Positions 1-6,418 are shown, counted from the stretch's first letter. The stretch is 18,922 bases of DNA from Verrucomicrobiota bacterium (GCA_026397695.1 JAPLUJ010000287.1:1-18922); one strand, 5' to 3'. Notes: generated by a model not told the origin, from the sequence alone. Numbers and translations: made by a program.

Positions 1-11
1 AGCCCGCAATC

Positions 12-872
12 ATGAACATCAGCTCCAAAAAGTTTGAATTCCTCACTGCGAATCTTCAAAGGCAATTTGCAGGTGGGAGTAATGTTCAGCAAAACGCAAA
101 AATCCTAGGAAGGCACTCCGGGAAAAAACGCGAGGTGGACGTCGCTATCCGAACAAGTGTAGCCGGCGAATCTCTCCTAATCGCAGTAGAGTGTAGAAGA
201 CGGGGACGGAAGAGCGATATAGCGGAGGTGGAAGCGTTCGCTAGCAAACTCGACGATATTGCCGCGCATAAAGGCATCATGGTGTCAGCAAAAGGTTTCT
301 CGAAGACCGTGAAGCGCATCGCTACAGCAAAGGGCATCAGTCTCTACCGTTACGAAGACACCTTGAGTGATGGTTGGCCGAGCGGACTTGAGACGAGCGT
401 CATCGTAGAAGTTTGGGAATTGCTCCCTATGGGAGCCTACATCAGACGGGTGGATGGCTCGACGACCAACATCCAAACAGACGACGAACATGAATACTTT
501 TACGCTTCAGGAAATGAGGTTTTGCTCTCGACAGTATTGCGTATATTTTGGGAGATAGTCCCCGAGAAAGACAAATGTAATGGGGATCAATCATACGAGC
601 ACCGCATCGGCAGACTCCAATTCGAAGGCTTGGTTGATGATGAATCAAAAGTTGCTAAAGTGATGGGCTGGAAAATGGTGTTTCCTGAAGAGATATCGGC
701 AGCAGAGCTTGAAGACAACGGCCCCTCCGGGAGTGCCCTCAGTCTTCTGATTCGCAGCACTCTGGTTCGAACGAACGACTCACATACAGCAGTTCAGCTC
801 AAACTTCTCCTTTACGGACACCTAGAGATCACTGTTGGCCAACACGAGGTGTATGACCTTCCATTCACGTGA
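12..872 (+). CDS. Mrr-like restriction endonuclease domain protein
   Basis: The protein is 286 aa. Residues about 38-112 resemble the Mrr catalytic (PD-(D/E)XK) fold of type IV-like restriction enzymes. D43 sits in REVDVAIR, followed by the strand LLIAVECRRR with E60, then a helix (EVEAFASKLDDI) and the family pattern HKGIMVSAKGFS at about 87-97. The usual E-x-K lysine is replaced by arginine (E60-C-R62), so nuclease activity is uncertain. Residues about 150-286 match nothing I recognise. Family members usually cleave foreign or modified DNA. The gene is visibly richer in A and T than bioD or the nuo genes, which suggests transfer. No methyltransferase is visible next to it. The start lies 11 bases from the window edge, so its promoter and any upstream partner cannot be seen. 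The domain call is fairly firm; the biological role is inference. Confidence 0.7.
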   Translation: MNISSKKFEFLTANLQRQFAGGSNVQQNAKILGRHSGKKREVDVAIRTSVAGESLLIAVECRRRGRKSDIAEVEAFASKLDDIAAHKGIMVSAKGFSKTVKRIATAKGISLYRYEDTLSDGWPSGLETSVIVEVWELLPMGAYIRRVDGSTTNIQTDDEHEYFYASGNEVLLSTVLRIFWEIVPEKDKCNGDQSYEHRIGRLQFEGLVDDESKVAKVMGWKMVFPEEISAAELEDNGPSGSALSLLIRSTLVRTNDSHTAVQLKLLLYGHLEITVGQHEVYDLPFT

Positions 873-1209
873 ACGCGGATGCCCCTGCAAACCGGCAAAT
901 GAGAAACCGAATGCACAAGCATCCCATGCAAAATAGCCATTTATGGATGCTTTCCTGGAATGCTACAACTCACTCATGCATGGAGTCTTTGCTCACGAAT
1001 AAAAAGGGACAGTCCTCGCATGGTAACATAAAAGTCTGTTATTTCGTGTCTAGCGGCGCTTCATTGGAGGGCGCGGCGCAGGTTTTTTGGGTATGTATTT
1101 GCCGGTGGGGAACAGGTGCAGGCACCGGGGCCGATAGCGGCGTGAATGGGGTCATTTCTCTCCCATTCACAAAAAAGCGCCCCGAAATTTCCGCGCAAGT
1201 ATCAATCTA
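873..1209. other. Non-coding stretch with a 9-bp hairpin
   Basis: I see no convincing gene here. Frames that stay open have composition unlike the real genes. The one clear structure is a perfect 9-bp inverted repeat (GTGAATGGG at 1142-1150, CCCATTCAC at 1162-1170, 11-base loop), with an A-run after it on the + strand. Read on the - strand, the T-run comes before the stem rather than after it, so this is not a normal intrinsic terminator for the toxin remnant that ends at 1210. Confidence 0.5.
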
Positions 1210-1452
1210 TCAGGCATTCCCGAGATGTTGCCGGATCCAAGATGGATTCCTCCGGCAATCCACGACGGATCGCACACGGACGGTTGCCGATTCCACGGTG
1301 TAGTAAATGGCGAATGGAAAACGCTTTGACAGGGCGCGATGGAGGTTTTTGTATGCCTTGCGGTGAATGCCGCCGAGGATCCGGAGGGAATCGATGTCCG
1401 AGTAGAGGGTATCGAGGAAATAGGTGCCTAGGCCGCGTGAAATCCCTATCAC
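1210..1452 (-). pseudogene. RelE/ParE-family toxin, N-terminus missing
   Basis: Reading leftward from a GTG at 1452, the frame gives 80 residues. From residue 7 it matches the body of RelE/ParE toxins: GLGTYFLDTL (helix 2), then HRALSKRFPFAIYYTVE (core strands), then VRVRSVVDCRRNPSWI (C-terminal strand with the familiar RRNP-W ending). Family members are about 95-100 aa and start with a strand and helix containing an A-x-x-E-L-x-x-A-x-x-Y-Y pattern; that part is absent. The GTG overlaps the TGA of the antitoxin fragment (GTGA, 1449-1452), so translational coupling may persist. Known members are ribosome-dependent RNases or gyrase poisons; this one is probably dead. Confidence 0.7.
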
Positions 1453-1571
1453 GCAACCAAAGGCGTGATGCGTTCGAGTGCGTCGGCCTGTTGTTCGCGG
1501 GCGGCGGCGAGGTCGTGCATGTGCTGGAGGTTGAGCCAGTATTCGGGAGGGGTTCCAATGAGTTCCGACAT
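1449..1571 (-). pseudogene. HigA-type antitoxin, C-terminal fragment only
   Basis: Forty codons from ATG 1571 resemble the end of HigA/VapI-like XRE antitoxins: SELIGTPPEYWLNLQ, then a helical tail (HDLAAAREQQADALERI). Intact HigA proteins are about 90-110 aa and carry an N-terminal helix-turn-helix before this point. Here the frame meets a stop a few codons upstream of the ATG, so the DNA-binding domain is gone. The break falls about 80 bases from the bioD start, which lies on the opposite strand. The fragment precedes the toxin remnant, whereas classical higBA has the toxin first. The assignment rests on the EYWLNLQ signature. Confidence 0.6.
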
Positions 1572-1619
1572 ACCTGGCAGTGCTCCGGTTCACAAAACGA
1601 GCCGGCAATCGTTCCGGGA

Positions 1620-1654
1620 TTGACCGCCCAGCCGCCAACCGCCACTCCTTGCGC
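1620..1654 (+). promoter_or_regulatory. Candidate leaderless promoter of bioD
   Basis: TTGACC (1620-1625), 17 bases, then CACTCC (1643-1648, a weak -10), then 6 bases to ATG 1655. The -10 alone is poor. The spacing is exactly that of the four antitoxin promoters in this window, and no Shine-Dalgarno sequence is visible. Confidence 0.4.
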
Positions 1655-2323
1655 ATGAGCTTCTTCGTGACAGGAACCGACACCGGTGTGGGGAAAACTC
1701 GCGTCACCCGTCTGCTTCTCGAAACTTTCCGCAATGCGGGCATCGACGCCGTCGGCTACAAACCCGTCGCCTGCGGCGACCGTGAGGACGGACGGATTCT
1801 CGCCGCCGCATCAGGCGGACTGCCCTTGGACGAAGTCAACCCGGTTCATTTCAAAACTCCCGTGGCACCCTTTGTCGCGGGCTTGCTTGAAAACCACTGC
1901 GTGAATCCGGCTGATCTGTTAGCCGGGTTCCGGCGTCTGGCCGCCGCGCACGCCACGGTCATCGTCGAGGGCGTGGGCGGCTGGGAAGTGCCGCTCGCCG
2001 CGAATTACCGGGTGTCCGATTTCGCCAAGGATTTGGGATTGCCCGTGATCCTGGTGGCCGCCAACCGCCTCGGTGCCCTCAACCATATCCTGCTAACCCT
2101 CGACGCCATCCGCATCAAGGGCCTGACCTGCTCGGGCATCATCCTCAACCAGCTCGACGACGAACTCAACACCGCCATGATCACCAACAAGGGCGTGCTC
2201 GAAAACCTCACCAACGTGCCGCTGCTGGATCACCTCATCTACAATCAAGATGTGCTCAACGAGGATGTCGTCCGACAATTAGGTCTTGCCGCCCCCCTGT
2301 CCGCATCCGGGTTGGCGGGTTGA
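1655..2323 (+). CDS. bioD: Dethiobiotin synthetase BioD
   Basis: 222 aa. BioD closes the ureido ring of dethiobiotin from 7,8-diaminopelargonate, CO2 and ATP in the penultimate step of biotin synthesis, in the cytosol. Visible motifs are the P-loop GTDTGVGKT (residues 7-15), GYKPVACG with Lys36, VEGVGGW (104-110, where the family usually has VEGAGG) and the substrate-region strand PVILVAANRLGALNH. Length is normal. I chose ATG 1655 because the P-loop then sits at the usual distance and a TTGACC box lies 35 bases upstream; 25 further codons upstream are open but do not look like BioD. No other bio gene is adjacent, so it is not in a visible biotin operon. A diverged copy of its 3' end lies at 2770-2823. 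Confidence 0.93.
   Translation: MSFFVTGTDTGVGKTRVTRLLLETFRNAGIDAVGYKPVACGDREDGRILAAASGGLPLDEVNPVHFKTPVAPFVAGLLENHCVNPADLLAGFRRLAAAHATVIVEGVGGWEVPLAANYRVSDFAKDLGLPVILVAANRLGALNHILLTLDAIRIKGLTCSGIILNQLDDELNTAMITNKGVLENLTNVPLLDHLIYNQDVLNEDVVRQLGLAAPLSASGLAG
2249..2302 (+). repeat. bioD 3' end, resident copy of direct repeat
   Basis: This 54-base segment inside bioD (DVLNEDVVRQLGLAAPLS) matches 2770-2823 at 43 of 54 positions by my hand alignment. The differences are mostly synonymous or conservative, as expected of homologous coding sequence. Confidence 0.85.
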
Positions 2324-2369
2324 CGACTCTTTTCCCGCGCCGTGTGAACCCATGGCGAAAAATATCCTG

Positions 2370-2404
2370 TTGACAAATTGTTCCATTGAATCTACCATTG
2401 ACCC
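2370..2404 (+). promoter_or_regulatory. Candidate leaderless promoter of vapB
   Basis: Perfect TTGACA (2370-2375), 17-base spacer, TACCAT (2393-2398), then TGACCC and ATG 2405. Transcription would start at or within a base or two of the start codon. No Shine-Dalgarno sequence is present. Confidence 0.65.
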
Positions 2405-2680
2405 ATGGAAATTACCATCGACAAAGCGGGACGCCTGGTGCTGCCCAAACCGATCCGGGATCGCTTCAATCTGGTTGAGGGGACACAACTGAATGTGGAA
2501 ATGGAAGCGGACGGCGTCCGGCTGCGCGTCCCAAACGGCGGATCTTCCTTGCGTCGCAAGCAGGGAATCATGGTGCATCACGGCAACGGCGTGGTCCACC
2601 TCGACGTGGCGGAGTTCATCCGCGGTGAACGAAACTCACGCACACTCCAATTGGCGGCAGTGCAAACCATCAAGCCATGA
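2405..2680 (+). CDS. VapB-type antitoxin, AbrB/MazE fold
   Basis: 91 aa. The N-terminus ITIDKAGRLVLPKPIRDRF (residues 3-21) is the swapped-hairpin AbrB/SpoVT signature of MazE/VapB antitoxins, which bind the operon promoter and wrap the toxin with their C-terminal tail. Residues about 45-91 would be the toxin-binding tail. The stop overlaps the start of the vapC stub (ATGA, 2677-2680), as is typical of vapBC operons. It has its own strong-looking leaderless promoter. The antitoxin reads as intact although its toxin is a 30-codon stub, so it may now be an orphan DNA-binding protein or may neutralise a related VapC elsewhere. VapB is the likely name because the partner has a PIN start. Confidence 0.85.
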   Translation: MEITIDKAGRLVLPKPIRDRFNLVEGTQLNVEMEADGVRLRVPNGGSSLRRKQGIMVHHGNGVVHLDVAEFIRGERNSRTLQLAAVQTIKP

Positions 2681-2769
2681 AGGTCTGCTTTGACAGCTCG
2701 GTCTTGGTGGCTGCGATAGTCGATCAACTCGCAAACCATGAGTCTGCCTGCGCGTGTTTCGTGCAGTAG
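2677..2769 (+). pseudogene. VapC (PIN domain) toxin stub
   Basis: Thirty codons begin like a VapC: MKVCFDSSVLVAA, with the first PIN acidic residue at Asp6, and HESACACF of the next helix. The frame then hits TAG (2767-2769). Intact VapC proteins are about 130 aa with three or four acidic active-site residues; all after the first are lost. The next base, 2770, begins the second copy of the bioD tail, in the same reading frame as the stub. The stub therefore ends exactly at a recombination junction. The product could not be an active RNase. Confidence 0.8.
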
Positions 2770-2826
2770 GATATTTTCGACGAGGAGGTCGTCCGGCAAT
2801 TAGGTCTCGCGGTCCCCGCGTCCTGA
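2770..2826 (+). pseudogene. Second copy of the bioD 3' end
   Basis: Reads DIFDEEVVRQLGLAVPAS then TGA (2824-2826). It aligns with DVLNEDVVRQLGLAAPLS in bioD, with 80% base identity over 54 bases. The divergence is too large for a recent local duplication unless it is old. It resembles orthologous bioD from two related strains. It has no start and no P-loop, so it is a scar, not a gene. Confidence 0.85.
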
Positions 2827-2855
2827 GCATCATCCACATAAAGGTCAAAAACTGG

Positions 2856-2890
2856 TTGACGCCTCAGCCAAGGCATGGTAAAATCCCATC
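2856..2890 (+). promoter_or_regulatory. Candidate leaderless promoter of RHH antitoxin
   Basis: TTGACG (2856-2861), 17-base spacer, TAAAAT (2879-2884), CCCATC, then ATG 2891. This is a good sigma-70-like pair with predicted transcription start at the start codon. Confidence 0.65.
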
Positions 2891-3121
2891 ATGGTAAAAA
2901 CACAGGTGCAGATTCCAGACATGCTCTTCCGAGAAGCAAAACGACTGGCTGCGGAAAATGAAATGAGTTTTGCCGAGGTGGTGCGGCGAGGCTTGGAGGA
3001 AATCATCCGGCATCACCCACCGGGACGTTCACGCGTGGACATGTGGAGCCTGCCAGAAGCCTTCGATTTGGGCCAACCTCTGGCACCGGAAGCAGAATGG
3101 ACTGCCCTTGGCCATGACTGA
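2891..3121 (+). CDS. Ribbon-helix-helix antitoxin (VapB-like)
   Basis: 76 aa. The first 40 residues fit a ribbon-helix-helix DNA-binding domain: VKTQVQIPDMLFREAKRLA (strand then helix A), then EMSFAEVVRRGLEEII (helix B). The C-terminal 35 residues are proline-rich and acidic, like the toxin-wrapping tails of VapB-type antitoxins. RHH antitoxins repress their own operon as dimers. The promoter immediately upstream makes autoregulation likely. The following PIN gene starts 18 bases after the stop but is truncated. The antitoxin itself appears complete. The RHH call is good; the exact subfamily is not resolved. Confidence 0.8.
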   Translation: MVKTQVQIPDMLFREAKRLAAENEMSFAEVVRRGLEEIIRHHPPGRSRVDMWSLPEAFDLGQPLAPEAEWTALGHD

Positions 3122-3139
3122 TAATAATTCATTCACCCC

Positions 3140-3254
3140 ATGATCAGCTTTGATACAAACATCGCCGTGTATGCGGCCAACAGCGCTTCTTCCATGCACC
3201 GTGCCGCAGTGGAGTTTCTGCAATCCCTTGCCTCCCGCCAGTCTCCCACCATTC
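3140..3254 (+). pseudogene. Second VapC (PIN domain) stub, abutting rsmB
   Basis: From ATG 3140 the protein starts MISFDTNIAVYAAN, a classic PIN-domain start with Asp5, and continues SMHRAAVEFLQSLASR through the first helix. After about residue 35 PIN similarity stops, and the sequence becomes the 5' end of rsmB (ATG 3255) in another frame. Formally the frame runs to 3346, but residues after about 38 are rsmB DNA read out of frame. As in the stub at 2677, only one active-site acidic residue survives. The toxin is therefore inactive. Confidence 0.75.
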
Positions 3255-3353
3255 ATGCCCGCAAAAAATTTCCACGTCCGTCAGGCCGCCGTCTCCGCTC
3301 TGCGGGCATGGGCCAAAGGCCACGATTACGCCGACAGCCTGGTTGAACGCCGG
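3255..3353 (+). pseudogene. Displaced N-terminal piece of RsmB (NusB-like domain)
   Basis: From ATG 3255 the frame reads VRQAAVSALRAWAKGHDYA then DSLVERR, a convincing start of the NusB-like RNA-binding domain of RsmB. Similarity then leaves this frame. About ten bases on, the next part of the same domain (GLLQAILFGVLRHRRLLDHW) resumes in a different frame from about 3350. Family proteins carry roughly 10-15 residues between these blocks, so a small deletion with a frameshift explains the break. Confidence 0.6.
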
Positions 3354-4458
3354 ATTGCTCCAGGCAATCCTCTTCGGCGTGTTGCGCCACCGCAGATTGT
3401 TAGACCATTGGATCGGCAAGCTCCGCGACGGCAAACTCGACCCGGAAACGCGCGATGTCCTGCGCGTCGGACTGTGCCAGATCCTCATCCTCGGACTGCC
3501 CGATCACGCGGCGGTCAATGAAACCGTGGAGGCCGGCAAGGCCAGCGTGCGCGGCTTGGTCAATGCCGTGCTGCGCCACGCCATCACCTCGCGCAAGCGT
3601 TTGTTAGACGACGTCGCGGACCTGCCCCCGGCGGTCGCCATGTCCCATCCGGACTGGTTGTTCAAGCGTTGGAAGACGGCTTTCGGCAAACGTGATGCGG
3701 TTGCGCTCATGGAGTGGAACAACCAGCCATCAGTGACGTATTGCCGCGTCAATCCCCTCGCCCGCGCCGTGCCGGAACTTCCCGGAAAACCATTGGATGA
3801 TGCGCCGGGGTTCTATCAACTAGATGGCCCGCCGCCCGGCGCTTTGCTCGCGGCAGGCTCGATCTATATTCAGGATCCCGCCACCCGGCATGCGGTTGAC
3901 TTGCTAGACCCGCATCCAGGCGAGCACCTCCTCGACGCCTGCGCCGCGCCCGGCGGCAAGGCCTTTCTCATCGCCGCCGCGCTCGGCTCGGCCGACCATC
4001 TGCTATGCACCGATGCCAACGAAAAACGCCTCCCGCGCCTCCGGCAAAACCTCGAACGCCTGCATGCCGGCATGGCCGCCATCGCCGTGCACGATTGGAC
4101 CAAACCCGCGCCGCCCGCGTGGCACGCCGCCTTCGATGGCATCCTGCTCGACGTCCCCTGCTCTAACACCGGCGTGATCCGCCGCCGCGTCGATGTCCGC
4201 TGGCGACTGCAAGCACCCGATATCGCCACCATCGCCGCCACCCAACGCAAGATCCTCGAAAACGCCCTGCCCTGCCTAAAATCCGGCGGTCGCATGGTCT
4301 ATTCCACCTGCTCGCTCGAGCACGAGGAAAACCTCGGTCAGGTCGATGGTTTTCTAGCAGACCATCCGGAACTCATGCTCCACTCGATCCGCGTGGCCCT
4401 CCCGTTCCGCGATCATACCGACGGCGCCTTCACCGCACGAATCGAACGGCGGTCCTGA
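3343..4458 (+). CDS. rsmB: 16S rRNA (cytosine-C5) methyltransferase RsmB, main frame
   Basis: 371 aa if started at TTG 3343. RsmB methylates C967 of 16S rRNA (E. coli numbering) using SAM. Visible here are the rest of the NusB-like domain (residues 1-95), the SAM-binding DACAAPGGK (198-206), an acidic D224, the motif IV cysteine DVPCSNTG (C273) and the motif VI nucleophile STCS (C323). The catalytic domain is complete. The first about 35 residues of the family lie in another frame upstream (3255-3353), so either the gene is frameshifted or translation restarts at TTG. Neither a Shine-Dalgarno sequence nor the leaderless promoter pattern precedes either start. Transcription probably comes from the RHH antitoxin promoter at 2856. 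RsmB is not essential in E. coli, so decay is plausible. Confidence 0.82.
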   Translation: MNAGLLQAILFGVLRHRRLLDHWIGKLRDGKLDPETRDVLRVGLCQILILGLPDHAAVNETVEAGKASVRGLVNAVLRHAITSRKRLLDDVADLPPAVAMSHPDWLFKRWKTAFGKRDAVALMEWNNQPSVTYCRVNPLARAVPELPGKPLDDAPGFYQLDGPPPGALLAAGSIYIQDPATRHAVDLLDPHPGEHLLDACAAPGGKAFLIAAALGSADHLLCTDANEKRLPRLRQNLERLHAGMAAIAVHDWTKPAPPAWHAAFDGILLDVPCSNTGVIRRRVDVRWRLQAPDIATIAATQRKILENALPCLKSGGRMVYSTCSLEHEENLGQVDGFLADHPELMLHSIRVALPFRDHTDGAFTARIERRS

Positions 4459-4744
4459 GTCACCATATGGGTTGAATCTAACCGCTCTCGCCACTCCCGC
4501 CCGCGCGATCCACATCCGTGCTCCAAATGATAAATCCGCGGCGGGTGAAAAAAATGTCTTGCTTGAGGCTGGATTTCGCGTATTGCCTCGCGGCGCACCG
4601 GGTTCGGTGCGCATTGCGTGGCCGTTTGAAAGGCACCGCCCTTTTCCGGTCTGCATCGATGAGATGGATTGTTTGAGGTTCTTCAGACATCTCTCATCGC
4701 CCCGCCAGCCACCGGTCACCGGAGGAAGCTGGCCACCTAAACAC
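4459..4744 (+). promoter_or_regulatory. Possible structured 5' leader of the helicase gene
   Basis: This 286-base gap lies before the first helicase-like residue. The helicase frame stays open through it, but the residues do not resemble the family. It contains a 7-bp hairpin (GCGCACC 4593-4599 with GGTGCGC 4606-4612). It also holds two crossing pairings: GTCTG 4649-4653 with CAGAC 4684-4688, and GATGAGA 4658-4664 with TCTCATC 4692-4698. These could form a pseudoknot or alternative hairpins. Unlike the other operon heads, ATG 4745 lacks the leaderless promoter pattern. Long structured leaders are known for some DEAD-box helicase mRNAs. Regulation here is a guess. Confidence 0.3.
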
Positions 4745-6016
4745 ATGACCCCGACCCGATTCGAGGCGTTGCCACTGGCCGCGCCGCTCCACCGCGTTTT
4801 GCGCGAACTCAACTACACCGTGCCCACGCCGATCCAAGCGCAGGCGATCCCCCTGCTGCTGCAAGGCCGAGACCTGTTAGGATGCGCCCAGACCGGCACC
4901 GGCAAGACCGCGGGCTTTGCCCTGCCGATCCTGCACGCCTTGCATGAACACCCGCGACAGGCCCGCCCGCGGTCGTGCCGCACCTTGGTGCTGGCTCCCA
5001 CCCGCGAGCTCGCCGGACAGGTCGGCAAAAGTTTCGCAACCTACGGCCAGCACGTCCGGTTCCGCCATACCCTCGTGTACGGCGGCGTCGGCCAGGTGCC
5101 GCAAGTCAATGCCATGCGCGGCGGTGTGGATGTGCTGGTGGCCACCCCGGGTCGTTTGTTAGATCTCATCGACCAGGGCCACATCGATCTCTCACAGGTA
5201 GAGTTTTTCGTTCTGGATGAGGTGGACCGCATGCTCGACATGGGATTTTTACGCGACGTGAAGCGCATTGTTGCGTTGTTGCCCGCGCGGCGTCAGTCGC
5301 TGTTTTTCTCTGCCACGCTGGCGCCGGACATCGTAGAACTGGCACACACCATTCTGCGGGATCCGGCGCACATCCGCATCGCTCCCGAAACAACCACCGC
5401 CGAAAACATCGACCAGCAAGTGTGCTTCTTGACGCGCGAGGACAAGCGTCCGCTGCTAGAGCAATTGCTGCGCGCCCAAGCCGGAGCCAAGGAACAGAAA
5501 CTCACCATTGTCTTCAGCCGCACCAAACACGGCGCTAACAAACTCGCCAAGAGCCTGTGCGCGGCGGGCTTTGGTGCCGATGCGATCCACGGCAACAAAA
5601 GCCAGGCGCAGCGCGAGAAAGCGCTCGACCGCTTCAAACGCGGTCTCACGCCCGTGCTGGTCGCTACCGACGTCGCCGCCCGCGGCGTGGATGTCAGGGC
5701 CATTGGTCTGGTGGTGAACTACGACCTGCCTAACGAACCGGAAGCTTATGTGCATCGGATCGGCCGCACCGCGCGGGCCGGCGCCGATGGCCGTGCGGTG
5801 TCGTTCTGCTCGGAAGAAGAACTCGAATTCCTCCGCGAAATCGAAAAGATCATCCGCATGACTATCCCCCGCTGGGACGACCATGCCTGGCACATCGAGG
5901 CCCTGGCTGAGCGCCATGCACGCGGAAAAACCGCCAGCTTCAGTAAAACACCCAAGCCATCTAACAATGGTGGCCGGGGTGGCCGGAGCCGCTTTCACAG
6001 CCGCAGCCGGCGGTGA
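4745..6016 (+). CDS. DEAD-box RNA helicase (RhlE-like), motif II DEVD
   Basis: 423 aa. It is an ATP-dependent RNA helicase that remodels rRNA or mRNA. Motifs in order: F6 and the Q motif (TVPTPIQAQAIP), motif I AQTGTGKT (48-55), Ia PTRELA, GG, TPGR, motif II LDEVDRML with D158-E-V-D161, motif III SAT (189-191), IV VFSRTKH, V ATDVAARGVD, and VI HRIGRTARAG (from 337). The C-terminal tail is short, basic and Gly/Arg/Ser-rich (GGRGGRSRFHSRSRR), as in RhlE-type proteins. The alanine of DEAD is valine here (GTG at 5222-5224), one base from GCG. The start at 4745 puts the Q motif at the usual position; the open frame upstream to 4472 is unlike the family. GGAGG at 4721 is too far from the ATG to be a standard ribosome site. 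Confidence 0.92.
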   Translation: MTPTRFEALPLAAPLHRVLRELNYTVPTPIQAQAIPLLLQGRDLLGCAQTGTGKTAGFALPILHALHEHPRQARPRSCRTLVLAPTRELAGQVGKSFATYGQHVRFRHTLVYGGVGQVPQVNAMRGGVDVLVATPGRLLDLIDQGHIDLSQVEFFVLDEVDRMLDMGFLRDVKRIVALLPARRQSLFFSATLAPDIVELAHTILRDPAHIRIAPETTTAENIDQQVCFLTREDKRPLLEQLLRAQAGAKEQKLTIVFSRTKHGANKLAKSLCAAGFGADAIHGNKSQAQREKALDRFKRGLTPVLVATDVAARGVDVRAIGLVVNYDLPNEPEAYVHRIGRTARAGADGRAVSFCSEEELEFLREIEKIIRMTIPRWDDHAWHIEALAERHARGKTASFSKTPKPSNNGGRGGRSRFHSRSRR

Positions 6017-6340
6017 TAGGGCGGTGATCGCCAACAGTGATTTTCGGGGAGCGTCGGCGTCCCGCTGGCCGTGTTCGGCATCCTGCCGAACACTCAAAGA
6101 ATATCACCTGCTGCCCGGTAATGGTGGCCACTCCCCGGTTTCCATCAATGCGTCCGTGGGCATCAATAAGCATCCGCTCGTTCTGGTCATAATGGGCACC
6201 GTCAGACTCGGCATCCCCCGCGAACTGGTGGAGATGGGCTTCGATAAGGTCGGAGAGATGCTGGATAGTGGAAAGAGGTTTCGTCGGTTTCGTGGCCATG
6301 CCCACGGTGCGGTGTCAACACCAGGAAGAGAAGATTTTGA

Positions 6341-6367
6341 AACACCAAGGCGCCAAGGACGCCAAGG
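6341..6367. repeat. Short tandem CGCCAAGGA-type repeat
   Basis: About three imperfect 9-base units of the form C(A/G)CCAAGG(A/C) occur in tandem. I associate this kind of repeat with non-coding regions in Verrucomicrobiota and Planctomycetota genomes. No coding function is evident. Confidence 0.6.
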
Positions 6368-6378
6368 GATGCGGGAGA

Positions 6379-6412
6379 GATTGAGGATTGAGGATTGAGG
6401 ATTGAGGATTGG
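6379..6412. repeat. GATTGAG heptamer tandem repeat
   Basis: Four perfect tandem GATTGAG units (6379-6406) are followed by a partial one. Related CAATCCTCAATC sequence on the same strand appears near 6545, as an inverted counterpart. Confidence 0.9.
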
Positions 6413-6418
6413 AAGAAG

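Noticed and set aside
1142..1170. 9-bp hairpin as an intrinsic terminator
   Set aside because: On the + strand the stem is followed by A residues. On the - strand the T-run comes before the stem, so neither direction gives a stem plus U-tract.
1580..1654. Upstream start of bioD at 1580
   Set aside because: The extra 25 residues are not BioD-like and overlap the HigA fragment on the other strand. The P-loop is normally within the first 10-15 residues.
4721..4725. GGAGG as the Shine-Dalgarno sequence of the helicase
   Set aside because: It lies 19 bases from ATG 4745, too far for normal pairing, and no other operon head in the window uses one.
4472..4744. N-terminal extension of the helicase (start at 4472 or 4664)
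   Set aside because: The frame is open, but the residues resemble no helicase extension and neither start has a promoter or ribosome site in position. The Q motif is correctly placed from 4745.
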